In this document: positions 15,101 to 25,700 of the stretch, piece by piece | How the letters are laid out: each line of letters begins with the position of its first letter | How positions within the stretch are numbered: the first letter of the stretch is position 1 | Source: Sanderia malayensis | Lineage: Eukaryota > Cnidaria > Scyphozoa > Semaeostomeae > Pelagiidae | Assembly (NCBI GenBank): GCA_013076295.1 | Contig: RQOL01000718.1 | Coordinates: 744,001 to 808,000 of the forward strand | Length of the DNA: 64,000 bases | Direction: 5' to 3' | Translations under genes and position numbers: made by a program | Notes under the pieces: model-generated | Told to the model about the DNA's origin: nothing | Database searches by the model: none | Seen by the model: only the letters and a program-made list of their open reading frames with translations

Positions 15101-18100
15101 GAGCCAACTTCACAATTATTGATTGCTTGCAGTTATAAAGATATTCAAAATTGATGCGTTTCTTCAGGATTTTGACTTTTGTTGTATACGTTTCTAAAGT
15201 ATTTCGGCCTTATAAATGTAGTTTTCTAAAATATGTTTCTTTATAATAGTAACGTACTCTGAAATCGGATCAGTACACCTTTTCCTATATTAGTAGTCTA
15301 GAGGACTACAATATTCAGATAGTATTTTTCAATGTGTCCTGCATTTTTTTTCTTACTTCGGATTTCAATTTGTGCTATGAATACTTCAGGTATCTCAAAC
15401 TCACATTCCCTCAACCAACGCCAACAAATTCCTTCAACCACACTTTTGTGCGTAAATCAAGTTAAATCGTGACTCGAAATAGCGATCAAGATCAACGCAA
15501 GCAGTAGTTTATTTATTTATGCTCAATCATAATTATTTTGATTTCACTCCCTTTCTTTCTCGCTTTCTCATCAGGCTGCATTCGAATGTATGTACACCCT
15601 GTTAGATTCATGTTTAGATCGATTGGACATCTTTGAGTTCTTGAACCACGTTGAAGATGGCCTGAAGGATCAATACGACATTAAAGTAAGCCTCCTTATT
15701 TGCTGTAATTACTCCTCCTTGTTCCACTTATTACTGCTCCTTATTGCTCTTATTACTGCTCCTTATTCCACCTATTAGCTACTGCTCCTTATTCCTCTTA
15801 TTACTGCTCCTTATTCCACTTATCGCTGCTCCTTATTCCACTTATCACTGCTCCTCATTCCACTTATCACTGCTCCTTATTCCACTTATTAGCTACTGCT
15901 TCTTATTCCTCTTATTACTGCTCTTTATTCCACTTATTTCTGCTCGTTATTGCTCTTATTACTTCCTCTTTATTCCTCTTATTGCTGCTTGCTCTATAGT
16001 TTTTCTTTTCACATTTAAAAACGTTTTTTGGTGTAGCAGTCTGTTATAGTTAAGAAATAAACCTTAACTACAATAGACTGCAAAAATAAATATTGTAGTT
16101 AAGAAAACAAATTGCATTTTCCCAAATATCTGTTTCTTATATAAACAAACAGTATCCTGGGATTTCCTTCTCTAAGCTCGAGGAACCTTTGCGGACATAT
16201 ATGTAAAAATCACTATATTGTCTTCTCGACTTAACCCATCTATATTTGCCTTTCAGATGTTGACATACCTGATGTTAGTGAGACTTTCCACTTTATGCCC
16301 AAATGCTCTGCTACAACGTGAGTGTATATCAATGTCCTTATATTAGATATTTTACTTCCAACAACATTTGCTTTATTGGTCATGCTTTATAGTGGTTTTG
16401 GTATGCAATGAGCAATAATCTATTTGGAGAATATCCGTGTGATATTTCTAGTGAATCGAACCAAAGGTATTGCATCGAATATCAGAAGATGACTTGCGGT
16501 GGAAATCTGCTTCTTTTTTCCTTATCCAAAACGGTCGTTGTTCAGTCTAGTTTATGAAGTCCGGTTTAGTTTTTGCCATAAAGGTCTCTATATCTCCTTG
16601 AGAACGACCACTTCTATGGAGTGAGCAAGTTCGGCGGTGCAACATATTATTTTGGCTATTATTATTTTTTATTTTTTATTTTTGTAGATTTGGATAGAAT
16701 TATAGAGCCGTTGAGGGTGACCGTACAAGCTAAAGTCAAGGCATTCTCTGTCAAACAAGAATTCGAGAAACAAGATGAACTGAAAAGATCTGCGCTTCGC
16801 TCAGTTGCAGCTTTGCAGCAAATTCCAGATGCCGGTGAGTACAGTGATTTTTTATTTATACAATTATTTATTAGTTTTTTGTTCAGCTGTTTATTGTTTA
16901 TTTATACAGTTATTTATTGTTTATTTATACAGTTATTTGTTCATTTGTTTATTTATGGGCAAAAGATTTCAGATTTTTAGATAGTATGGCCATAAGAATA
17001 TAGTCCATGATAGCAGCAACAGAATAATCTGTATTAGGTCGATTTTCTCGAAATGTTAGCAACTTTATTGGCTTCAACAAACGCGCTTTGAATTTTTGAA
17101 TACCACGCTTTACACATGGTCTTGACGATTACCTTTCTCATTAATGAAATCATTCAGATATGCAGTTGAAATGAATTTAATGCCAAACTGTTAATTTTTA
17201 CAATATGCAGCAGCGATGTTTTTTATACAACTTTACAATTGATTGTTTACCGCTAAAAGTACTGAACTTGATAAGTCTCACAATTTGTGATCAATTAGCT
17301 AAACAATCGTTTATGTTGGTGAATGTTTACCGTCTTCGACAAGACAAATGTTAGCTAATTCAACTCAGCAATACGAGTTTTAACACGAATCAAAATGAAT
17401 CAGTTTTAACATCATGCACAGTACCCCCTGGAAGATTTCTATTTCACATATAATTTATCAATGTGCTTCGTTCACTGCTGGGGGTATAATCGTAATTATG
17501 TTAACATATCAAAGAACATGCAACAACAGCAGGCTGCAAATAGGCCGTACAAGCATCCCTCTATTGCATTGTTTTGATCTTCTCGTCTCATTGCATCCAA
17601 ATCATACTGTGAGTTGTACAAATATATTGTATCCCTGTCCCTGGTCGGCGTCGGTTGCGTGGCCTGCAAAAGCTCCTCCGGAGGCTCTCCATTTTCCAAT
17701 TGAATCCATCGCGGTCTTGTATGCGGCTTGCCCTGCGCAAACGGCTGAAAGTCGTCTCTCATTTTGCTAAATATTTCTGTCAAGTTTTTCCCATCGAAAT
17801 ATCAAATGTATTTATTGAATTCTGTATTTAAGAACTGTTTCCTTTCTTTGCTCGTTCCTCGGTATTATCTGAATGATGTCTTTGTTTGGCTTTGTGCTGT
17901 TCTAAAAGATGCTCAAGGTTGTTTACTTGCTTAATTTGCCCGTGAGTTTTTTAAGATCAGCCTAAAATCCTTTCCGATCCGCATAGAATCCTTCACCTTT
18001 GCATAAAATTTCTTCAACTCCCCGGGCGTCTTCAAGAAAGATCACTTTGGCGCAGAAACAATAATTTCTATAACACCATGGACAATACTATATCTTTAGT

Positions 18101-18982
18101 TCTTTTTTGAAACAAGAGATGAATTTTACACTTCACTTACCTAAACCCTAACATTGGTGACATTTATTGATGAACAAATCCTGGTTTTTTCCAACTTTTC
18201 CATTTAAGCCATTTGCTGTTGTCGGTTTGATGCGAGGATTGTCCTGCTCCCTTCAAACGGCTAGGAAATGTTATTCTGCTCTCCTGTACTTGTTGTATAT
18301 ACGATTAGTCATTCATCTGCAAGCGTCTTTGCTTGTGGCATTGTTCTCTTGCAAAAGGCGACTCGCGGTATTTAAATGCGCATAGCAGGTTTGAACTCAT
18401 TTCGTTTCAACGTTCTTCAGCGTCCTTTCTTCAAATCCTTAATAATAATCCTATGTCATCGTATCCTATGTCATCAAACTTTGGTGTTTGAAAGCTTCTC
18501 CACTCCTAATTATTTTTGTTGAGTTAAGTTTGTTAATTATTAAGAGTTGATTTGATAAGATGTCGCGTTTCCTTTACCAGAGTTTTTCTTCACATTGCTA
18601 ATGAGTTGCGTGATTTTTAAGTATAGTCATGTATTTTAATTGAAGAAAGTATCAGTTCCTGACATGTATTCCGTTAATCAATGAAGAACTGACTTTTTTA
18701 TTTAGTCTCATTGCATTGAAAACAGTTTCTGTTTGTTGCAAGTCCCTCTCTTCTCGAAGTGATCGTAGTAACTGAAAAGGGGGCTACTTAATTATGACCC
18801 CTTAATGCCTGTATTCCTTATAACAAATCTACTGTATTATTGCTTTTGCAGAGGTGAATCAACTGCTGAACGATTTTATCGGCCAAATCAAGAGCAACCC
18901 TGAATTAATGAGCATGTACGAATCTGTCCAGCGTGACCCGTCGTCCACAAACAGTGCAGAATCAATGGACACGAGCCAGTAA
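176..18982 (+). CDS. CAND1: CAND1, cullin-associated NEDD8-dissociated protein 1 (5' partial)
   Basis: HEAT-repeat protein that binds unneddylated cullin-RBX1 and exchanges SCF substrate receptors. Exons: 176-243, 439-551, 720-820, 1421-1487, 2200-2425, 3095-3203, 3655-3818, 4204-4249, 4337-4445, 4792-4897, 5363-5480, 5672-5769, 6034-6145, 6343-6436, 6591-6708, 7128-7259, 7385-7418, 7877-7976, 8181-8266, 8789-8845, 9298-9355, 9620-9705, 10474-10539, 10707-10802, 11017-11084, 11402-11496, 11714-11817, 11947-12014, 12476-12590, 12741-12815, 13322-13393, 13941-14057, 14768-14839, 15575-15685, 16257-16317, 16688-16834, 18852-18982. They total 3600 nt in one frame (1199 residues plus TAA). The protein follows human CAND1 from about residue 49 to the end, including [18 protein letters not shown], the acidic [13 protein letters not shown] loop split over two exons, [17 protein letters not shown] and the SMDTS-like tail (SMDTSQ). 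The first roughly 48 codons lie left of the window. Identity is very secure; single exon edges could shift by a few bases. Confidence 0.97.
890..1210. repeat. GGGGGCTTAT-type interspersed repeat
   Basis: Intron sequence with repeated short motifs such as ggggcttat, gagagggggctt and ggggttaata in both halves. Sequence of the same character recurs at 33005-33175, and a related form at 36307-36557. It has no coding potential. I read it as a non-autonomous element family with imprecise ends, inside the CAND1 intron 821-1420. Confidence 0.45.
1548..1715 (+). mobile_element. tRNA-derived SINE, copy A (degraded)
   Basis: Begins TGGTGTAGCCTGGTGG, which fits a pol III box A. It continues with a segment (about 1620-1715) that matches the SINE at 41057-41320 read on its minus strand: acaaactacaag, then ccttccgaggtctgtgaatgagtaccc. 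Box B is degenerate here. It sits in CAND1 intron 1488-2199. Confidence 0.6.
2843..3595. repeat. Two TTCGAAC-type MITE relics flanking a CAND1 exon
   Basis: Segments 2843-2990 and about 3385-3580, on either side of the exon 3095-3203, carry diverged copies of a repeat with motifs like aattcgaactctcgctaattcgag and gaaattctcc-ccctttcaa. Better copies lie at 48811-48994 and about 50607-50910. Termini are too decayed to define here. Confidence 0.5.
4469..4501. repeat. Near-perfect 33-bp palindrome in a CAND1 intron
   Basis: Two perfectly complementary 16-base arms (AGGTGAAAGGTGCAAA and its complement) flank a single central base. It starts 24 bases into the intron after the exon ending at 4445. 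Transcribed, it would form a very tight hairpin. Its origin is unknown; it could be a collapsed transposon end pair. Confidence 0.9.
6814..7054. mobile_element. hAT-type MITE with 8-bp target duplication
   Basis: A 241-bp non-coding element. The left end is CAGTGGCGTAGATAG and the right end is its complement with two mismatches. It is flanked by identical octamers TTATATTC at 6806-6813 and 7055-7062. An 8-bp duplication and a CAGTGGCG terminus are characteristic of the hAT superfamily. It lies in CAND1 intron 6709-7127, and a relic of its right half occurs at 36565-36650. Confidence 0.85.
9511..9572. repeat. (ATTC)n microsatellite
   Basis: Imperfect then perfect CATT/ATTC tetranucleotide run in CAND1 intron 9356-9619. 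It explains the repetitive [12 protein letters not shown] reading frame across it, which is not a gene. Confidence 0.9.
10110..10410 (-). mobile_element. Non-LTR retrotransposon tail remnant (reverse transcriptase ORF C-terminus)
   Basis: On the minus strand about 75 codons stay open from 10405 to 10175. They read like the far C-terminal end of LINE ORF2 proteins: a WFGHV-x-R-x-P block followed by [12 protein letters not shown]. No other retrotransposon domain is present, so this is a 5'-truncated insertion fossil in CAND1 intron 9706-10473. The superfamily is not resolved. Confidence 0.7.
12285..12445. repeat. Diverged interspersed repeat with 'tataaggcg' motifs
   Basis: Repeated phrases ctataaggcgatcacc, ctataaggcggccacc and taaagcgaccacgag occur within 150 bases, just upstream of the CAND1 exon at 12476. 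A similar phrase (gagaacgaccactt) occurs near 16600. Probably an old element; no ends defined. Confidence 0.35.
15700..15995. repeat. Degenerate pyrimidine-rich tandem repeat
   Basis: More than ten imperfect copies of a roughly 20-22 base unit (tactgctccttattccactt and variants) follow the CAND1 exon that ends at 15685. The leucine-rich frames crossing it are repeat artefacts. Confidence 0.85.
17496..17762 (-). CDS. CYSTM-family small membrane protein, nested antisense in the last CAND1 intron
   Basis: An intronless 88-codon frame starts at the ATG at 17762 and ends in TAA at 17496-17498. The first two thirds are hydrophilic and proline/acid-rich ([19 protein letters not shown]). The C-terminus, [19 protein letters not shown], has the cysteine-run transmembrane signature of CYSTM proteins; human CYSTM1, as I recall it, ends in a very similar CCCC-x-DMLT block. 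Known family members are tail-anchored membrane microproteins with cysteine-rich segments, linked to stress responses in plants and yeast. The gene lies wholly inside CAND1 intron 16835-18851 on the opposite strand. A possible polyadenylation signal (AATAAA on the minus strand) is at 17064-17069. A longer N-terminus through an upstream exon cannot be excluded. Family assignment rests on the C-terminal motif. Confidence 0.75.
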   Translation of the reverse strand: MRDDFQPFAQGKPHTRPRWIQLENGEPPEELLQATQPTPTRDRDTIYLYNSQYDLDAMRREDQNNAIEGCLYGLFAACCCCMFFDMLT

Positions 18983-19764
18983 GCAAAAAGTGACACAGTA
19001 CAACAACATCGCATTAATTTGTTTCGCTAGCTTCGCGAAAACGATCCGATAAGAACAACCCAGCCGCGTAAATAAACTGAACTTGTGTCTGATTTTGGGG
19101 CATGTTATCCGCGTAAACAAAGATTTTTGTTTTTGTCATAATAAAATGGATTATTCTATTTGATTGTAGAAATTTTCGTGACACTGTTCGATTATTACTT
19201 TTGCCTTGCTCAAGCTATGAGCATAGACGAATTTTGTATTTCAGTTGGTTGAGGAGAATTAATTCTAATCGCATTAATGCATTTGTAATTATAGTGGATA
19301 TGCTGAGAGTTCGATACAAGTTCCATTGTTCAAAAAAGTTCGCTCATATACTTCTGTGAACATTTTTTATCTCTTTGTGTGTTCAAGGCGTACTCTTTAT
19401 CTGTTCTTGTTAACTGTTGAGTTTCTATTCGAATTATAATTCTGGTGTCTCAATTTGCCGTTGCCTTTCTTTAAAATATGGATTAGAGGGCAGTTTGCTT
19501 AGCTGCGAGTTAATGAACCTTCTCCTCATAAAATAAGTTCGTATATTTGCATCTATGGATGTATCTCCATTCCCCGATTTACTATTCCCAATCGATCCTA
19601 TTTTTCCAGCTCCTCAATTCCACTTGCACCGTAGAAAGAGGCTACATCATAAGGACCTGTACTACGGTGTAATTTCTTTCCTTTCAATTATGTCCTCACT
19701 CTGTTCGTGGGCTAGCAGTAAACTAAATAATTGTTTTAAATCTGCACTGCTCTACAGAACTACC
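18983..19764. other. CAND1-DDX21 intergenic spacer
   Basis: AT-rich, about 780 bases. It must hold the CAND1 3' UTR and the promoter and 5' UTR of the helicase gene. A long open frame upstream of 19765 has no recognisable content. No TATA box is obvious. Confidence 0.6.
19071..19076 (+). terminator. Candidate CAND1 polyadenylation signal
   Basis: AATAAA 88 bases after the CAND1 stop codon, the first such hexamer downstream. A second AATAAA-like site lies near 19140. Confidence 0.6.
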
Positions 19765-22700
19765 ATGAAGCTTAGAAAGCAATCTACTGCTAAATTGACG
19801 AATGGGTCATTGAACAACAGCAGCAAAATCTTGGTAAGTATTTTTCTTAAGTGGGATTATGACGAAATTTGTCAGCAATTTGTACGCCGGCCTAAGCAGA
19901 CAAGACATCATACAAAACAAAGCAGAACATGCGGTTGTTTAATTTTGCGTTAAAAATCGTGACAATGTGAAATTCTAGAGTGACACTATTTTTTACTAAC
20001 GTCAACAACTATAAAACATCATGATAAGTCCTACTTACAGTGTATTTTGGAGAAGTTAATGAAAATAATAGTCATGATAAACGTTATTATTTTTAAACAC
20101 GTGTTACAGCATTTGCGTGTTTTACTTGTCAGTGATCATACGAAACATCAAAATCATAATCAAATTGAAATTGAATCATCGTCATATAGTCATCATCCTT
20201 TATTCTGTCTTTATAAAAGTTTGTCCTTATAATCATCAGCACCATCAACACCATGTCAATTTTAATCATGATCAATCAGAATCATATAATCAACATGATC
20301 ACTGTTGTAATCAAAGTAGTCAACATCATCAATATAACAGTAATCAATATCATTATTCACAACATCATCATAACTTGTTTTATAAAGCAGTAACGGTGAT
20401 AAAATTAACACTGACTTTTCTCATAATGCAATGCAAGTTTTAATTTATGCTGTATGATTTTTCCAATTTCAGAATGCAAGTGACTCTGATGATGGTGAAG
20501 CAAACCAGGAGACAGCTGGTAATTTCAGCAAATTCAGAATCAAGTCAAAAACTGTGAAAAAGCTTCAAGAACGAGGCATATCACATTTGTTCCCTATCCA
20601 AGCCATGACATATGATCACGTGTATGATGGTCTGGATGTTATTGCAAGAGCAAGTAAGCAGCCCCCTTCTTATAAGAGTGTATACAAATTTGTCTTTCAT
20701 GTCTCTTAAAGTGTTGATGCACAATTTTGAAAGCTTTATTTTTCGCTCATGTCTTAAGTCTGCTATTACATGGCCCAAAACAATCTATGACTTATTATTT
20801 TTGATTTTAGGAACTGGAACTGGAAAGACAGTAAGTAGTTGCCATAATTTTTAAACCTTGTTTGTCAGCAGACAGCTGACTGAGGAAGATGGTGGTGACA
20901 GTTGTTGATTTTCTTATGTTTTTCCATCTTTACAAGGTGTTATTTTGTGAAATTGGTAGCATTTCCCGGGTCTTGAATTCATACAATGAGTCCTAATCAT
21001 GAATAATCATCAGGTTATTCAAGTAATTGTAAAATTTGCATTCAAGTTTGAAATTGCGTTGTTCTTCTAGCTTTCCTTTGTTCTTCCACTTTGTGAGAAG
21101 CTGAGAGAAGTTTCTATTGAGAAAGACCGCGGAAGGGCTCCAGTTGTAAGTTGTAGCCAAACACTGCACTGTATTTTGATTTTGTATCCACTAATGTGTA
21201 ATTTTTGGAGAGAATTGCTGTTGTGAACTAACCAAGTAGTTTCCATTCTAAAATGGGATGAGTGACAATAGTATGCATTGAATTTTATGTCTTTTCAGGT
21301 CCTCACACTGGCACCCACCAGAGAACTTGCGAGTCAGGTAAGCTAAGATTGCAAATTCCAAGTAATAAATACAGTAGTGCAGCTATGTGGATGCTATAAT
21401 CAGAATAGGATATTGATGTTGTTACAATTAATTATGCTGGTATTGCCATATCTCATTTTAGATCTTTAAAGAATTTGATCTGGTAAAAAGCAAGCAACTA
21501 TCTTCATTGTGTGTTTATGGAGGAGTTTCCTATGATCCACAAGGTAATAAACTGATGTTATACACATGTCACTCTGTTTATAATTCTAATCATTTTGATT
21601 TGAAATAATGTTAATGCTCTTATAATTGTTTTATGCAATAGAATCTGCAATAAGGCGTGGTCTTGATATTCTTGTTGGAACACCTGGCCGTATATTTGAC
21701 CACATGGAAAGAGGATTGCTGAATTTGTCCAAGTTAAAGTAAGTCTCAACTGCTGACATTGATTAATTCACATTAGTTAGTTTCATTTCCATTATTCAAG
21801 AGTTGATAGTTTAATCATTTGCATCCAAGCATTGGCTGTGCCTTTGAAATACTGAGACAGCATGGTGCTATTGGGTTGGATTGTGTCTTGTAACAAATGG
21901 CTCTAGGGTACCTTTAATGTTTAGGCAGAATTGCCTTCTTTCTTCTTTCCATAAAACGAAATTTAGGTGTTTTATTTTGTTCCTAGACATGTTGTTCTTG
22001 ATGAAGCAGACAGAATGTTGGAAATGGGATTTCAAGAGAAAGTTGACGAGATCCTTAAAAATGCTTATGAACAAGGTGAGATACGCAATGGCACTTTTGA
22101 CCCTTTTTTATAAGAATGAAATCTATGCATTTTTTCTGTTGTCTGTCTTGGGGTCATTTTGTTTCTTGAAACTTAAACACTTGTGCTGCTGTAAACTAGC
22201 TAACTGTGTTGTCAAATGTTGTGAGCTTTTCTACTAGTGTTCTATTTGCAATGGATTGGCTTGGCATGAGAAATCATTAGAATTTCTTGTCTTCTTCAGG
22301 TAACAAGCCACAAACGCTGTTGTTTTCGGCAACGATACCTTCGTGGGTAGATAAAGCAAGCAGGAAATACATGAACAAAGATAAAAAGTTGGTCGATCTT
22401 GTCGGAGACACAGGACATCAAACTGCCAGTGGTGTTGAGGTAAGAGACTGCAGCCTCTTCATAATGGACAGCCATAAGATCAGTGATTTTGTGTGCGGTG
22501 TAGAAGTGCTTGTTATATAGAGGTTACTTTTGCAAGGAGACAACCAATGTTGGAAATTTTTTGTATAAGAATATTTATTCGTTGTTTAGAGGTTGCACTG
22601 TACTTCACTAGGGTCTTCAATCATTTCTGAAGCTCGTTGTTGATCACGCTGCTTTATGACTTGCACGCACTTTCAACCTTACAATATACTGCTTCAAACC

Positions 22701-25700
22701 CTGATAATAAATGGATTTGTACCTTTCTCAATGCTTTGAATTCTCTCAGGGTTTGAACGAGTATCTTCTTGAACCGTGTTGAAGACTTTTCCATAGTCAG
22801 TATATGCATTTGTATTTTGTTGTATATTTTTCGTAGCACAAGGCAATTCGCTGTCCCTACCACGAAAGAGCTTCTACAATTGCTGATGTCGTACAGGTTA
22901 GAATTTTTTCTTATTATTTACACCCAATATAATAAGCACAACGCACGAAATGTGTATACTTGTCTTTTATAAAGAATGTCTAAAATACGGCCCTCTTTCG
23001 AAAAAAGTTCCACACTCTTCGTCCTTTTAGCGCCAATTAGGGACGGCACAAAGAGGACTCTTAAATATTGCTTTATTAAGCAGAGTTGAGAGTTGGTTAG
23101 GCCAATATTAAATGGTATTATTGGGCAGTTTATCAAGGGCTCGGATGTTCACTTTGTCTTACTGGGAATAAGACTGTGGATGTTTAGCTCTTGAACCTTG
23201 TTATTGTGGCTTCGTTATATTGGATTTCCATTGCATTCTCTTGCCTGCAGTTAAGGATCAGGTTGCATTGTTTAGCTTTATGTTATCTTTGTTTTCCCTC
23301 CAAAGGTGTACAGTGGCGCACATGGACGTTGCATGATTTTCACATCGACTAAGAAGGAGGCCAACGAACTTGCATTGAATTCGATTTTGAAACAGGTAAA
23401 TATTTCGGATATTTTTTCAAAGAGATACCAAACTGTTCATATACTAATAGAAAAGGGAATGCGCTAAGGAAGTTTCTATTTTTTTGCTAATGCCTTTGTT
23501 TTAAGTACGTTGGTATTTTTTAACGCAATGTTAATGATTTTGTCTTTTTAGGAAACACAAGTTTTGCATGGTGATATCAATCAAGCTCAACGGGAAATAA
23601 CCTTATCGGTAAATGCTGTTTACTAATGCCAACCAGAATAGACTTTAGGGTGCTTGACTATGGCAACAGAGGGATCTTTTGCATGAGAGGGTTGAGGAAA
23701 TATACATTGTAAAAGCATGACCAAAGATCATGGACCTTGGAATCAAAGGAACTCTCATCCTATTTGGAATGTTCAAATGCATAAAAGGGTGTGTTTAGTT
23801 TATGCTTGCGACGCCATTCATGTATTTGTTTCTCTTTTGCAGAGCTTTCGAGAAGGCAAGACACGCGTTTTGGTTGCAACCGACGTTGCTGCAAGAGGAC
23901 TGGACATACCAGAAGTTGATCTTGTTATCCAAACCGAAGCCCCAGCAGTAAGCTTTTATCTATTTTTATTAATAGCAAGGTTCCTATTTTGTTCAATAAT
24001 AATCTTGCCATAGTTTAGATTTCTCAAATCCGCTTCGGTTCCTTTTGCTGATTTAGTCGTGTTGTCGTGGGTGCGATAAATTGACCTTTGAATGTAGATA
24101 ATTGGGTTAGTTGTACATTGTATATATGTATAGTGCTCAGTGATTGGCCACTGCATTCATAGGTTTTGAATGCAGATTTCAAGACTAGGATTTGCTTTCA
24201 TCTTTCCTTCAGGATGTCGAAGCATATATTCACAGAGCCGGGCGAACAGGCCGAGCTGGACGGACCGGTATTTGCATCGTATTTTACAAACCGAATCAGG
24301 AATATATTATACAGACGGTTGAGAAGAGAGCCGGCATCACATTCAAACGTATTGGTGCCCCGCAGCCAACTGATATCATCAAAGCATCAGCCAATGATGC
24401 TCTAAAGTAAGAGGAATAAATTTTATTCGTTTGCTTTCTGTAAATATATTATCATAAACCCCCCCACCGCCCCCCGGGGGCTCATTGTTTTAAGCACTTT
24501 AAAGCTAGATGCTTATAGAAGGGTTTGATAAATATTTTGCAATAAGAAAATATTCTGAGGTTTAGTTGTACCGGGTAGATGTTTTGCCTGTTTTGCCTGT
24601 TCAGAAACCAAGCAAATAATCGCAGTATTATGTAAGGATTCAGAGAAAAAGTCTTCACATGATGATAAGATTAGAGCGATCAAAGCTGAGAAGCGTTGTT
24701 TAATGCATTTTGCAAGGTTTTTAACTGCAGAACACACAGCCCGTGAATGTTATTAATTTTGATTTGATGAGAACTATTGAACGACCAATGAATATAATCT
24801 CCGCTTTTAGTCAACTTTACTTATTTTTGGCACCATTAACATTTTGAGGACGGAGGCTAAATGAAGAGATGAGGCTTAAAAGATAATTTTTTCGTTTTAA
24901 CGTAATTCCAGCCTGCTAAATTTGCAGCTGAGGAGAATTGGCTTTTCTTTAATTAAAGTCGTTGGCGTCCGAGTACATGTGAACCAAGATTTGGTTTGAC
25001 CGCACTCATTTTATTAGGCCAGATAGACACTCTTTTTAAAAGCCTATTACATAATTTCATTATTGTAAACTTGGGCGTTTACAATTTGACAGTTGACAGT
25101 TTTGTTAGCAAATTTGCGATTGCAAGGAAGGACTGTGGGAGCTGGAAATGGTTTATTTTATTTTATTGAATTTTCATAGAATATATAAAACTACGAAATT
25201 TTATAGAATTGAAATGCAATCTCTGTTTTCTTTTTTTTAGATCCCTGGATACTGTTACAGAAAATTTATCCTCGTTGTTCAAAGAGGCTGCAGAAGAACT
25301 TCTCTCGAAAGATGACGCAGTTAACGTATTGTCCAAGGCACTTGCCTTGGTTTCCGGGCACACAGAAATCACATCTAGGTCTCTTTTATCGGCTCAATCA
25401 GTAAGTTGCTATAATTTGTTTTGACAGAAGACATATTACTCTGGTGTATAATGTCCTAATGTAAGCCCAAGTTAGTGGCTTGGGACTCAAAGTAAGCCTA
25501 AGTCCTAGTGTAAGCTTAAGTCAGAGATTTTTGACACAAAGTAAGCCTAAGCCTAAGTCCCAATGTAAGTCCAAGCTAGTGGCTTGTGACACAAAGTAAG
25601 CCTAAATCCTAATGTAAGCCCAAGGTAGTGGTTTGTGACATAAAGTAAGCCTAAGTCCAAGTCCTAATGTAAGCCCAAGGTAGTGGTTTGTGACATAAAG

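Noticed and set aside
15690..16049. Leucine-rich ORF
   Set aside because: Made by a degenerate pyrimidine-rich tandem repeat in a CAND1 intron.
19555..19764. Upstream extension of the DDX21 frame (MDVSPFPDL...)
   Set aside because: Composition is not helicase-like and the first well-placed ATG giving a basic N-terminus is at 19765. Real upstream exons cannot be excluded.
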